From the NCBI GenBank assembly GCA_003427395.1, contig BFEA01001194.1, positions 70,612-92,404 on the forward strand: a stretch of DNA of 21,793 nucleotides, written 5' to 3'. This document shows positions 1 through 8,640 of the stretch, piece after piece; within the stretch, counting starts at the first letter, position 1, and every line of letters starts with the position of its first letter. This stretch comes from Chara braunii. Lineage: Eukaryota; Streptophyta; Charophyceae; Charales; Characeae. The notes under the pieces are model-generated. The model did no database searches, had not been told where the DNA came from, and saw nothing but the letters and a program-made list of their open reading frames with translations. The position numbers and the translations under genes are program-made.

Positions 1-590
1 GTTGTTCCCATTCCTTATCTACCCTCTCAATCTCTTCTTACCGTGAGGAAGTGAGTCCAACTTGAGTGTCCTCTCTTTGGTGAGGAGTCGTGTGCGCTCT
101 ATCTTGAGAGACGACATTCTTCCCGGTGGCGCATCTGGCAGGAGAGGGCGGTGCCTCTGAAGGGCCCTGGTCAAAGCACGGGTCACAGTCACCATGCCAA
201 CCCATGGGTAGTAGTACACGCAGGCCATGCTGCTTTGTCCATTGAGGCTCTTTGCTGCGCTGATAGAAGGGGTGTGCGGAGTGACCAGTCCTATTGAGAC
301 GCTCCCAGACCGTTTATAAACATTTCTGGTTGGGGTCTGAACTGTCCACAGGCTGTGATCGTCGTCCTGATTGCGACGTTAAAGAATTCCTGAGGACTAC
401 AGGGGTTGTCCTTAAATTGCCTCTTGATCAGCCAGATCAGTCAGACGTAAGGCTCGTTGCACGCGAGGGTAAACAAAGGGGCAGGCTGGTCATAAGCATA
501 CTTCTTGGGCACAGGTGTGGGTTGTGGTTGCACACCTTAGACACCGCAGCTTGATGATGCTCACAGGTACGTTGGATACAGTGGAAGGGG
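1..590 (+). repeat. Inverted-repeat arm A (leader block; partner 10345-10844)
   Basis: The reverse complement of 10345-10844 matches this block with scattered single-base changes and one large difference, about 94 bp at 349-442 that the partner lacks. Long runs are identical, for example around 111-160 and 180-215. With about 10 kb between arms, the pair forms a large interrupted inverted repeat. Confidence 0.85.
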
Positions 591-941
591 ATTCCAATTG
601 TGAACTCAACTGTACATCACTGACATATCCATTGTGCATACATCTGCTCACATCAATCTAAGTTTTATTTTGTTTAGTTGGTTGACCGACTGCTGACACC
701 TAACAGACAGACTAGAGTAGGACTGTAATCTACCATAGTCAGTTCTCCTCGAATCTTCTGTGCAGACTAATCAGAATAGAGTTAGACAATGTGTACAGTT
801 TGTGTAGATGCTGTTGATGACACTTGACTAGTAGACTAGGTAACTCGCCGGACATTTATTTATTTATTCTTAGATCCGGTCAGACGCATGTTGCGGTAGG
901 TTCCAGCGAGGACATTAGTGCAGACAGCGTCTGCCTAACCT
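1..941 (+). other. 5' leader (untranslated region) of Element 1
   Basis: No gene is supported in this stretch. It aligns in inverted orientation with the leader of Element 2 (about 10000-10844). Positions 1 to about 590 are very similar between the copies (about 90% by eye), whereas 590-941 is clearly more diverged. Positions about 349-442 (roughly 94 bp) have no counterpart in Element 2. Short open frames here (294-554 sense, 19-228 antisense) have no recognisable domain; the antisense one is partly shared with Element 2 and is discussed as a finding. The gag start at 942 closes the leader. Confidence 0.8.
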
Positions 942-2751
942 ATGAGTGGATCAGAGGGTGGTGAAGGTGCAAATGACGATAGGAGGATAACAAGGCTATC
1001 ATCCCTTAGAATTCCTAGAGTGTTTCAGGACCTACAACCGGGAGAAGAGAGAAGATTAAGGGCTGAAGCTAGGGCCCGTAATCTTGAGGCTGCAAGGGAA
1101 GCAGCAACAGCTAGAGCGGTAGCAATGGCTTCTTCTGCGGCAACTGCTGCAACTCAACTGGTCAAGGGCTAGGCATGCCGACCAGTTCACAGTCCATCTC
1201 CAGTACGTCAGGGGCTGGCACTAGTCAGATGGCGGGCTCGCAGTTCAGCTCGCCGCCTCCATGCACTCGGGAGCAGATGGAGCTCCAGCAAGTCAAGAGG
1301 ATCCGCTTAAGGCTAGAGGAGGAACTTAGACAGGCTACTAAAAGAGAGAAAGAGATCAAAGAGAGAAGTGTCAGACTAGAGGGCAGAGAGGCAGATTTGG
1401 TTGCGCTAGAGGCATTAAAGGACTCTGTCCCTAACACTACAGGAAAGATCCTTAAGGCAAGTGTCCTATCCATGCATGCGTACATAGACTGTAAGATGGA
1501 CGCGATGCAGGATACCCTAGACCAGATCCTGCAAGCGCTACATAAGCCAAGGATCCGGCCAGCAGCTTTACCATCGCTGCCATTTTCAGTGATGACAGGC
1601 CCCTATGCCGCTCAGTCTGGACCACCACCAAGTGGTACATCAGCAGTAGCTCTATCTCAGACTGTTGCTTCTTCATCTTCTGGTCCAGCGACTGTTGCTA
1701 CACCACAGTCGCCACCTGTCTCGCACGGGACAACAATATCCTTGGTATCCCAAGACCCCATTGAACCCACCTTCAACCTTCTCAGGAGACAAAAAGGATG
1801 AGGCTCTCGACACGTGGTTGAGAACGGTGCCAGTGTGGGTGAGGGCAAAGAGGACATTGGTAGAGAAGGAGGTGATTACTGCTGCATCCTACTTAGAGGG
1901 TTCAGCAGCTCGCTGGCTAAATGGATTGGTAGCTTCCAAGGGGTTCGGCAGGAATGGGTGATTGGGCGCTGACCCACACCCTAGAGAGCTTTATGGACTT
2001 AGTGGAGGCTCGTTGGCACAACCCTCAGCAGGCACAGATTGCCACTGATGGGATCTTAAAGCTTGACTCTAGAAAGTACAAGTCTGTGCGAGAACTCACC
2101 ACAGTCGTAGAGCGCCTGATTGTTGTTCCAGGGGTGGAACAAAATCCACACATCTTATTGACCACGTTCTTGAGATGTCTTCCCACATATATCAAGAACT
2201 TATTAGCCAGCGAGGCTCGCCGAGAGTATCACACGTTTGAGTCATTCAGCAAGAAGGCCCTAGACTTAGAGGCTACGCTGGGTGGAGCTCAAACCCCTTC
2301 TACGGATGGAAGAAAGAAGAAGACTCCACAAGAGTGGAAAAAGAAGGGTAGTCGGTTGATGATGGTTGATTCTGACGGGAATCAAACCGAGATTGATGAT
2401 GTTTCTGAGCTTGTGGAATGTTCAGAGTTCGACGACGAGGAGAGTGATGAGGGTAGCAACCTCGCCGCAGTAGTTAAGACTAAGGCAACGGGCCGCGGGA
2501 AGGGCAGTCAACAAAGGGGTCAGGGGCAAGCCGCCAACCCAAACAAAATTGCTGCTTGGGTTAGGGAAGGCTTGGATCAAGATGTGTGGCGGGACCGTTG
2601 GCAGCGGGGAGCTTGCATAAACTCCGACGAGTATGGCCATACACAGTTTAAGTGCAAGAACCCGAAGGTCTCGCAGAAGATTCCTCCTAAGGGTGGGTTT
2701 TCTTCTTCTCAATCTGGGGCCTCTACGAGCTCCAGCTCGAGAAACACTTAG
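942..2751 (+). pseudogene. gag: Element 1 gag, frameshifted
   Basis: Structural capsid/nucleocapsid protein of the retroelement. The N-terminal part (942-1172) begins MSGSEGGEG and is Arg/Ala-rich; it ends at TAG 1170-1172. The second block (1175-1801, another frame) holds a charged Glu/Lys/Arg coiled coil at about residues 33-75 followed by a Pro/Ser-rich linker. The capsid core continues in a third frame (about 1770-1961, 'FSGDKKDEALDTWL' and 'GSAARWLNGL') and then in 1954-2751 after a one-base slip near 1950. The C-terminus has an acidic patch, a Gly/Arg/Gln basic stretch and a zinc knuckle at 2614-2655. That knuckle reads C-x2-S-x4-H-x4-C: the second Cys of the usual CCHC is Ser (TCC at 2623-2625). 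Family assignment is firm; the protein is not functional as it stands. Confidence 0.88.
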
Positions 2752-3426
2752 GGCCAGTAGAAGTTGTAGCTGCTTCTACTCTCGTTGAAGCGGGTGATGT
2801 ACCCTCCCCATTTCAAGAGATGGCCAAAGCTATTGACTCCTTAGTCACCCCCCAGACGCATCCGGACCCAACCATACTCTGTACGTTGGATGTGTTTGAA
2901 GCCTTAGAGGCCCTTCAAGGTGAGTGGTCGGCAAGGGACCCTTGTGAGTCCTGGGTGGCACTGAGTAGAGGTCCTACAGGGGAGCATTTTGTTGTGGAAG
3001 TTGACGTGGGTGGTCGCAAGTGTGGCGCCTTCGTAGATGTTGGCTCCACGCGAAACTTGCGACTGCGTTGACAGACTGTGCCTAAAGGACCGGGTGCAAC
3101 GCCTTACTAGACCAGTAACATCTACTTTGGCCAACAAAAAGCGCATGATGGTGGAGGACTACGTTAAAGATGTAGTCTGCACCTTCTCCTACCCAGGAGG
3201 AGAGATTAATCATAAGATATCATTCCTGGTTAGCGATGAGTTGCCCTTTGACATGTTGTTGGGCATATACTACCTCGAGGTTGCCAAGCCCCAGTTTGAC
3301 TGGAACAAGAAGGTGTTGAAGCACAAGTTGCCTAGTGGGAGAACCGTGAAACTGGCCAAGTACAAAGCCAGTAGGTTAATAGACTCCTATGAGTGCTTAT
3401 GCGCATCTACCTTCTATAATTATTAA
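2752..3426 (+). pseudogene. Element 1 aspartic protease region, active-site variant and frameshift
   Basis: Retropepsin-like domain that would cut Gag-Pol. The segment 2820-3071 ends in 'GAFVDVGSTRNL'. The expected catalytic Asp-Thr/Ser-Gly triad reads Asp-Val-Gly at 3036-3044, a change known family knowledge would predict to be damaging. The frame is lost just after it. The C-terminal half continues in another frame (3037-3426) with 'FDMLLGIYYLEVAKPQFDW', the usual block preceding the RT in Ty3/gypsy elements, and terminates at TAA 3424-3426. Element 2 carries a diverged version of the upstream part (about 8500-8640). Confidence 0.8.
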
Positions 3427-4265
3427 AAACATAACCAAGAGGAAGGAATGTACTTAGTCGATGTCTCTGCAAAAGGGGAGGCCGTTAAAACACCCCCAGA
3501 GGTAGAGACCATCGTCGCTAAGTACCCTGATCTGTTTGAGGAGCCCTCAGGAGTCATAGACAGGGAGGTTGTCCATGCCATAGAGATCATCCTAGGTAGC
3601 AAGACACCTAAAGGGAGAATCTATAGGATGGCTCCGACCGAGTTGGACGAGCTTCGTTGGCAACTGAAAGAGCTCACAGAGAAGGGTTGGATATGGCCTA
3701 GCACTTCCCCCTTTGGCTCGCTAGTTCTTTTTGTTCCAAAGAAAGGGGGAACACTAAGGATGTGCATTGATTATGGAGGCCTCAATACCATCACCGTTAA
3801 GAACGCAGAGCCTCTACTATGCATCGACGACGTATTGGATAGGGTGCAGGGATGTAAGTACTATACAAAGATAGACTTAAAATCCGGCTTTCCATCAGAT
3901 TGCTACAAAACCGCATTTCAGACCAGGTACGGTCTGTACGAGTTTGTGGTGATGCCCTTCGGCCTTTGCAGTGCGCCGGGTACATTCCAGCACGCCATGA
4001 ATAGGATTTTTCATGACTACTTGGATAAGTTTGTTGTCGTGTACCTGTCGAGGAGCATGCTCAACATGTAGACACACTAGTTTCACTCCTTTGGCAACAC
4101 AAGTATAAGATAAATATAGAGAAATGCGAGTTTGGTCGCACTCGAATCTTGTACTTGGGTCACGAAGTATCCGCGGATGGGATTAGGCCCGAAGATGCAA
4201 AGGTGGCTAGCATACGTGACTGGCCACGACCCCAGTCTGTGACCGAGGTCAGATCATTCTTGTGA
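3427..4265 (+). pseudogene. Element 1 reverse transcriptase, catalytic YxDD motif deleted
   Basis: RNA-dependent DNA polymerase of the element. Fingers/palm blocks are clear in 3448-4071: 'GWIWPSTSPFGS', 'LFVPKKGGTLRMCIDYGGLN', 'YYTKIDLKSGF', 'YKTAFQTRYGLYEF', 'VMPFGLCSAPGTFQ'. Two deletions are visible by comparison with Element 3. A few residues after DLKSGF are missing ('YHQIEV' in the homologue). The second lies at about 4046: 'VVVYL' runs directly into the frame encoding 'EEHAQHVDTLVS', so the two catalytic aspartates of Y-x-D-D and the following residues are gone and the frame shifts. The thumb continues in the new frame ('INIEKCEFGRTRILYLGHEVSADGI') to TGA 4263-4265, in a position normally encoding Gly. 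Confidence 0.9.
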
Positions 4266-4830
4266 ATGTGTGGTTATTACCGCAATTTTGTAAGGAGTTA
4301 TAGTACGATCGCATCTCCCTTGACTGATCTAACTCGACTTGACACACCATGGGACTGGACCGACGAGTGTGAGGCAGCTTTCAAACGTTTGAAGCATGCC
4401 CTCACGCACCATGAGGTTCTTTTGGTACCCGACCCGCAAAGGCCATTTGTTGTATCCACTGACGCAAGCCAATATGGGATTGGCGCAGTGCTGGCTCAGC
4501 GGGAAGGGAAAAAGTGGAGACCGGTTGAGTACACGAGCAAAAAGATGCCATCAAAGAAGTTGGCAAAGTCCACCTACGAGAGGGAACTCTACGCTCTTTA
4601 CAACGCACTTATTCACTGGAGGCACTATATGTTAGGGAGGTTCTTTTACTTGAGAACTGACCATCAGACCCTCAAGTGGATCAAGACTCAACCAGTTCTC
4701 TCTGATGCACTCAAACGCTGGATTGAAGTCATAGATCAATATGACTTCAAACTAGACTATGTGAAAGGAGAGTACAACAAGGTTGTAGATGCATTGTCTA
4801 GGAGGGCAGACTACCTAGGTGCGCTGATTT
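4266..4830 (+). pseudogene. Element 1 RNase H domain (within 4266-5555 frame)
   Basis: Degrades the RNA strand of the RNA:DNA hybrid during reverse transcription. It begins with the RT-RNase H connection 'MCGYYRNFVRSYSTIASPLTDLT'. Acidic residues of the RNase H fold are present: Asp in 'STDASQYGIG' (4461-4463), Glu in 'TYERELYAL' (4583-4585), Asp in 'RTDHQTLKWI' (4659-4661), and the C-terminal 'VVDALSRRADY'. This domain has the longest uninterrupted frame in the element (to TGA 5106-5108) and looks the least damaged, but it has no start of its own and would be made only as part of a Pol polyprotein. Confidence 0.9.
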
Positions 4831-6361
4831 ATGAGTTTGGTTTATTTGAGGATGTGACTGAATCGTTGGGGGAAGCCTACAAGGAAGACCCCATCACGAT
4901 GGACGTCATCAACAAACTTCAGGCCAAAGATAAGGCCACCACTGACGAGTTTGTGATGGTGGATGGGTTACTCTTTCTTGAGAAGGCAGGGTTCAAAATA
5001 TTAGTTGTTCCATCTAGGGAATTTTTGCATGGTTTATTTTTAGAAGAGTGTCAAGACGCAACGGGACATTTTGGCTACAAGAAGACTAGTGCTAGTTTAG
5101 TGCAGTGATTCTGGTGGCCTAACATGCTTGACGATGTGAAGAAGTACGTGAAGACCTGTCAAGTCTGTCAGCGGGACAAGCCGCGAACTCAAGCTCCGCT
5201 TGGGTTACTCAAGCCTCTACCCATTCCTGCTGGCCCAAGGCAGAGTATCTCCATGGACTTCATGGATACTCTTGTGACCAGCAAGAATGGCAAGAGGCAC
5301 ATCTTCGTTATAGTGGATAGGTTCACTAAGTACGCTAGACTAACCGCCATGCCAGAGACAGCCAGGACTGAGCACGTCATCAAGTTGTTCATGGACAACT
5401 GGGTGCTTGACTTTGGACTTCCAAAAACGATCGTTAGTGACAGAGATGTGAGATTCACAAGCGAGATGTGGAAGAAGGCCGCTAAACAGATGGGCAACCA
5501 GCTTCATATGACTTATGAGATCATCCCGAAGCAAATGGGAAGGCTGAACAGATGAACCGTGTGGTGCAGCATCTGCCGAGGCATTACATTAAGCCCAACC
5601 AGGATGATTGGGATGAGAAGTTACCTCTCATCGCCAGTCTGTACAACAACGCTGTACACAGCACCATCGGTGTCAGTCCTAATCAACTACATCTGGGATG
5701 GAAGCCTAGATCTAATCTAGACTTCCTCCTGCCTGAAAACCCAACTGATGCAACTCCTAGAACAATTGAATTTGGGGTTCGGTATGAGAAGCTGTTGCAG
5801 CAGACTGTTGAAAACATCAAGAAATCTCAGGAAGCTATGATTGCCTCTGAGAGCAAACGTCGCCGACAATCCACATTTCAGGTAGGGGAATGAGTCTGGG
5901 TCAATGCTAGTGAGTTGGGACAGGAGTTCGGCATCTCTAGGAAGCTAATCCCTCAGTACTTCGGTCCCTGGGAAGTCTTAGACATAGTAGGGAGTGATCT
6001 AGATGGTCCCTCGTACGTCATTCGCATCCCTGGTCACCTACGCACTTACCCTGTTTTTCGCGCCTCAAAGCTAGCACCTTTCGCTGAGACAACAAAGTTC
6101 CCATCACGAAGATCTATGCTGCCCCCAACCATGGACGGCCACGTGGACGTCGACGACATTTTGGATCACAGAGATACACCTGTTCCCAAGCCAGCTAGCA
6201 GGGGAAGACCTCCAAAACCTGCAAGGGAGTACAAAATTCATTTCAGGCATCATACGAATCCGAAGGAAGATCGATGGATTTCAAAGGAGGAACTTATTAA
6301 GACAACTTTTCAGATCGTGGCAGATTATGAGAAGAGACTAAAGGGGAAGGCTCCAACATGA
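4831..6361 (+). pseudogene. Element 1 integrase with chromodomain-like C-terminus, broken
   Basis: Inserts the cDNA into host chromatin. N-terminal zinc-binding HHCC domain: the first His position is Gln (CAA 5052-5054, 'EECQDATGHFG'); the second His (5066-5068) and the CxxC pair (5157-5168, 'CQVCQ') remain. TGA at 5106-5108 interrupts it. Catalytic core: Asp in 'SMDFMD' (5256-5258), Asp in 'VSDRD' (5439-5441); the Glu ('KAEQMNR', 5546-5548) lies in another frame because of a one-base slip at about 5515-5525. From 5552 the frame runs on through 'WDEKLPLIASLYNNAVHSTIG' to a TGA at 5891-5893, then 5894-6361 gives the GPY-like 'YFGPWEVLDIVG...GPSYVIRIP' and a chromodomain-like tail ('EDRWISKEELI...IVADYEKR'). 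Such tails guide chromovirus integration to marked chromatin. Confidence 0.9.
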
Positions 6362-6383
6362 AGCATCTCAGCGGACTTTCAAC

Positions 6384-6398
6384 CTAAGGGGGATGGAA
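6384..6398 (+). other. Polypurine tract of Element 1
   Basis: The run AAGGGGGATGGAA, interrupted only by one T, lies immediately before the TG that opens the 3' LTR. In LTR elements this purine run primes plus-strand DNA synthesis. Its position 20-40 bases after the pol stop fits. Confidence 0.75.
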
Positions 6399-6472
6399 TG
6401 TGAGGAATGAGCCCTCAAGGGGCCCTATCAGACACTGCATGTTTTGGGCTAAGGCCCCAACAAGCCAAGTGC

Positions 6473-6496
6473 CCGCCCTAAGTGAAGGCGGGCCTG
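6473..6496 (+). other. GC-rich hairpin in LTR U3
   Basis: GCCCGCC and GGCGGGC are perfectly complementary 7-base arms around the loop ctaagtgaa. The same stem and loop occur, inverted, in the Element 2 LTR at about 12206-12229, and a third copy with one stem mismatch lies at about 12365-12388. Function unknown; it could be a DNA cruciform or RNA stem. Confidence 0.6.
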
Positions 6497-6856
6497 AATA
6501 TTCGTCACAGGCCAAAATTCGACATTTCCATATGTGGGTATTCAGGCTCTTACAGCGCGTCAGTTGGTTGAGTGAACGCGCGAGCCTCACTAAGCTGCGT
6601 CGTACAGTTGGCCCAGGCCTCGAAAGTTGTGCCTGGGCATATACACACAAAGCAGGGCCGATACATTGAAAAGCAGTACTGCCGACGCTTCTATCTGAGG
6701 CCCCTGCGCAGATACAGCAAACAGCCAGGTCGTGCCCAACTGAAAAGGGCCCAGGCCCTCAACTGTAAGTCTCAAGCCTGGGCATAGGGTCTGAGGCCCA
6801 ACCAGAAGCTACTGGAAGCTTCCAGCCAGGCCAGACGCAGCATCCAACATGCTGCC

Positions 6857-6873
6857 ACTTCCATAAAGGAAGT
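6857..6873 (+). promoter_or_regulatory. Palindrome-framed TATA-like box, Element 1 LTR
   Basis: ACTTCC-ATAAA-GGAAGT: perfect 6-base arms around a TATA-like core. The same position in the Element 2 LTR has a stronger version (11761-11783). Inferred core promoter of the LTR; transcription start not determined. Confidence 0.5.
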
Positions 6874-7462
6874 AAGGCAGCCCAGGCTAGACACACTGGC
6901 CAGCGCTGGCAATGCGGAAGTGCTGCTGCGCTTCTGCTTGATGCTGCGCTAATGCCGAGGGCGCTAACGGAGCGCGAGGTGGTGAGAGAGGCGCTGCAGG
7001 GCAGCGGGGCGCAGGCGGCCATTGCCGGGCTGCTGGGCGCCAGGGGGTACAGCGAATGATCGGGTGGTCTTCAGGGAAGGAGACGCTGTGTGGGGTAATC
7101 AAGGTCTGATTGAGGGTGACGAGATACGTACCTGGTACATGAAGAGAGGTCGGCGATGGGGTTGGCAATCATGTACATTGGTCTTTGAGAGTCGAAGTGA
7201 TCCTGTTGTGTGAACCAGCTGTAGGTAGGCTAGTCAGGTAGAGTAGGTTGGGCGCCGAGCACCAGACAGGAGAGAGTGACTTTGGATACTGTGTTGGTGT
7301 GGCCTACAGGCTTGGACATTTGCTCATTACTTCATTGTATTGCTCTATATGGATGGTTTCCTCGGTGCATTTGTACTCTCTGCTTGGGACTCGACTACTT
7401 GTTCAGCTGTGTGATTTCGCAACTTGGTTTTATGTATATCACTCACACTCATATTCCTTGGA

Positions 7463-8640
7463 ATTGTTTGAGCAGTTAGGCAGTCTGATAACTCATGTAG
7501 GTCTATCCATACCTTAGTTAGCCCTTGAGATCTCAGGAATAGCGATTACCTAGCTTACTACAAAGATCAGTCCTTTCTGTAAAATACGTTACACTTCTTG
7601 GTCCCGCTGGTTTCACATACATTTGAGAAACAGGTCCAGACGGAGAAAGAAGGTTTTGTATAACATTGAGGACAACCACAGGCATTAGCATAGCTTCTCT
7701 GCAATCTATCCTTGTTCTAAGTGCCCGGTCGCATGTTCATTTTTATTCTAAAAATAAACTACCCAAAAGTGCTGATTGTTATTTTCCAATTTCTACTTTA
7801 TAAATTAAGTTCTATATTATTTATTTGGAGAACCTCAGTCTCCGTGTCCCCATGTCTTTTAGTTAGATTTTCATACATATAATGATCTTTAGGGGTACGT
7901 GTATGGCCCTATCCATCTCTTTGTCGTTTGATTCGCCAGTCGTCATCTCTCAACATAAGTGTCATCCTATAGTTCTTTCCTTCAAGGGAAGGAGTGCTAA
8001 CTATGTTTTTTTAAGATTTTCAATACCAATGTTTCCAAAAGCTACTCTGTTGGGCTAACACCCTGTCTATGATTCCTGGCCAGTTCCAAGGAGAATACGG
8101 ACACTTAGCGACAACATTTTCTTTCTCAGAAGAAGCTTGATAGGCCTGCTCTTCCGAGATTCAGAGATTAGGCAAATATCCCACCTGTGGTTCTGTCTGT
8201 CCCCATAGGAACAATTCAACCTTGAAGTGGTACCTCCTAGCGGAATGTCACATAAAGCTTGTCGCTATCCGGCAAACGAGACCATTGTCCATAGTTGCCT
8301 TCCCCTTTAGCTGGAGGAACAAGCTACGATTTTCATGTACCAATTACATACATCTTTTTGGTGTGGCCTACGACAGACTCTACAGTTCTCCTTGGCCGCT
8401 GCACTAGATCCTAGAGCACAACATTCCCACCAAAAACGATTAGTTTAGTCCTAGGTAGAGTCATCGTCTGCGAGAGCCCTATCAGGTTAAGGTCGTTTAA
8501 CTCTGACTTCTGCCCAGCCTCAGGACCTCAACTATGGTCACCCAGGCAGCTAACGGGTCTTCCATAGACCGCTTTCCAGCTAGCTCCTCTAAGGACTCAG
8601 ACACATCTCATGATCAGAGCATCATGTGGTCTAGTTGTGC
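7463..8640 (-). pseudogene. Element 2 protease/reverse transcriptase remnant
   Basis: No usable frame survives, but nucleotide similarity to Element 1 can be followed. Around 8575-8650 the minus strand resembles 2835-2960 (CTCCTTAGTCACCCC). About 8030-8115 resembles 3505-3570 (GTCGCTAAGT..., then ATCATAGACAGGG). About 7955-7990 resembles 3605-3640 (CTATAGGATG). About 7850-7930 resembles the 'KGWIWPSTSPFGS' region. About 7640-7670 resembles the 'YKTAFQTRYG' region. The last stretch (7463-7510) falls at the RT active-site block. This segment is more AT-rich than its surroundings, as expected of old, deaminated repeats. The open frame at 8222-8407 is chance. Confidence 0.65.

Larger units (their letters stand above)
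1..7462 (+). mobile_element. Element 1: Ty3/gypsy LTR retrotransposon, 5' LTR off-window, non-autonomous
   Basis: Order seen: leader, gag with zinc knuckle, protease, RT, RNase H, integrase with chromodomain-like tail, polypurine tract, 3' LTR. Integrase after RNase H identifies Ty3/gypsy (Metaviridae-type) rather than Ty1/copia order. The left edge cuts the element inside its leader: position 1 aligns with 10844 of the inverted Element 2, whose LTR and PBS lie about 325 bp further upstream. The coding region uses all three frames and carries in-frame stops, so it cannot encode a working polyprotein. It abuts the broken RT of Element 2 at 7463, suggesting it inserted there. No 5' LTR is visible, so age by LTR-LTR divergence cannot be judged here. 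Confidence 0.93.
6399..7462 (+). repeat. 3' LTR of Element 1
   Basis: Starts TGTGAGGAATGAGCCC after the polypurine tract and ends ATTCCTTGGA at 7453-7462; the ends form an imperfect inverted repeat (TGTGAGGAAT versus ATTCCTTGGA). The same start and end bound the inverted LTR of Element 2 (11184-12302), which fixes both boundaries. Inside: a GC hairpin at 6473-6496, repeated GGCCCAGGCC-type palindromes, a TATA-like ATAAA within a palindrome at 6857-6873, the motif GGCGGCCATTGCCGGGC at 7014-7030, and a conserved ACTTGGTTTTATGTATATC block at 7422-7440, about 20 bases from the end. Short open frames inside it are not credible genes. The canonical terminal CA is GA here, probably a point change. 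Confidence 0.88.

Noticed and set aside
6399-7030. CRISPR-like or bacterial repeat array
   Set aside because: GGCC palindromes are irregular in spacing and lie inside an LTR; no regular spacers or cas genes.
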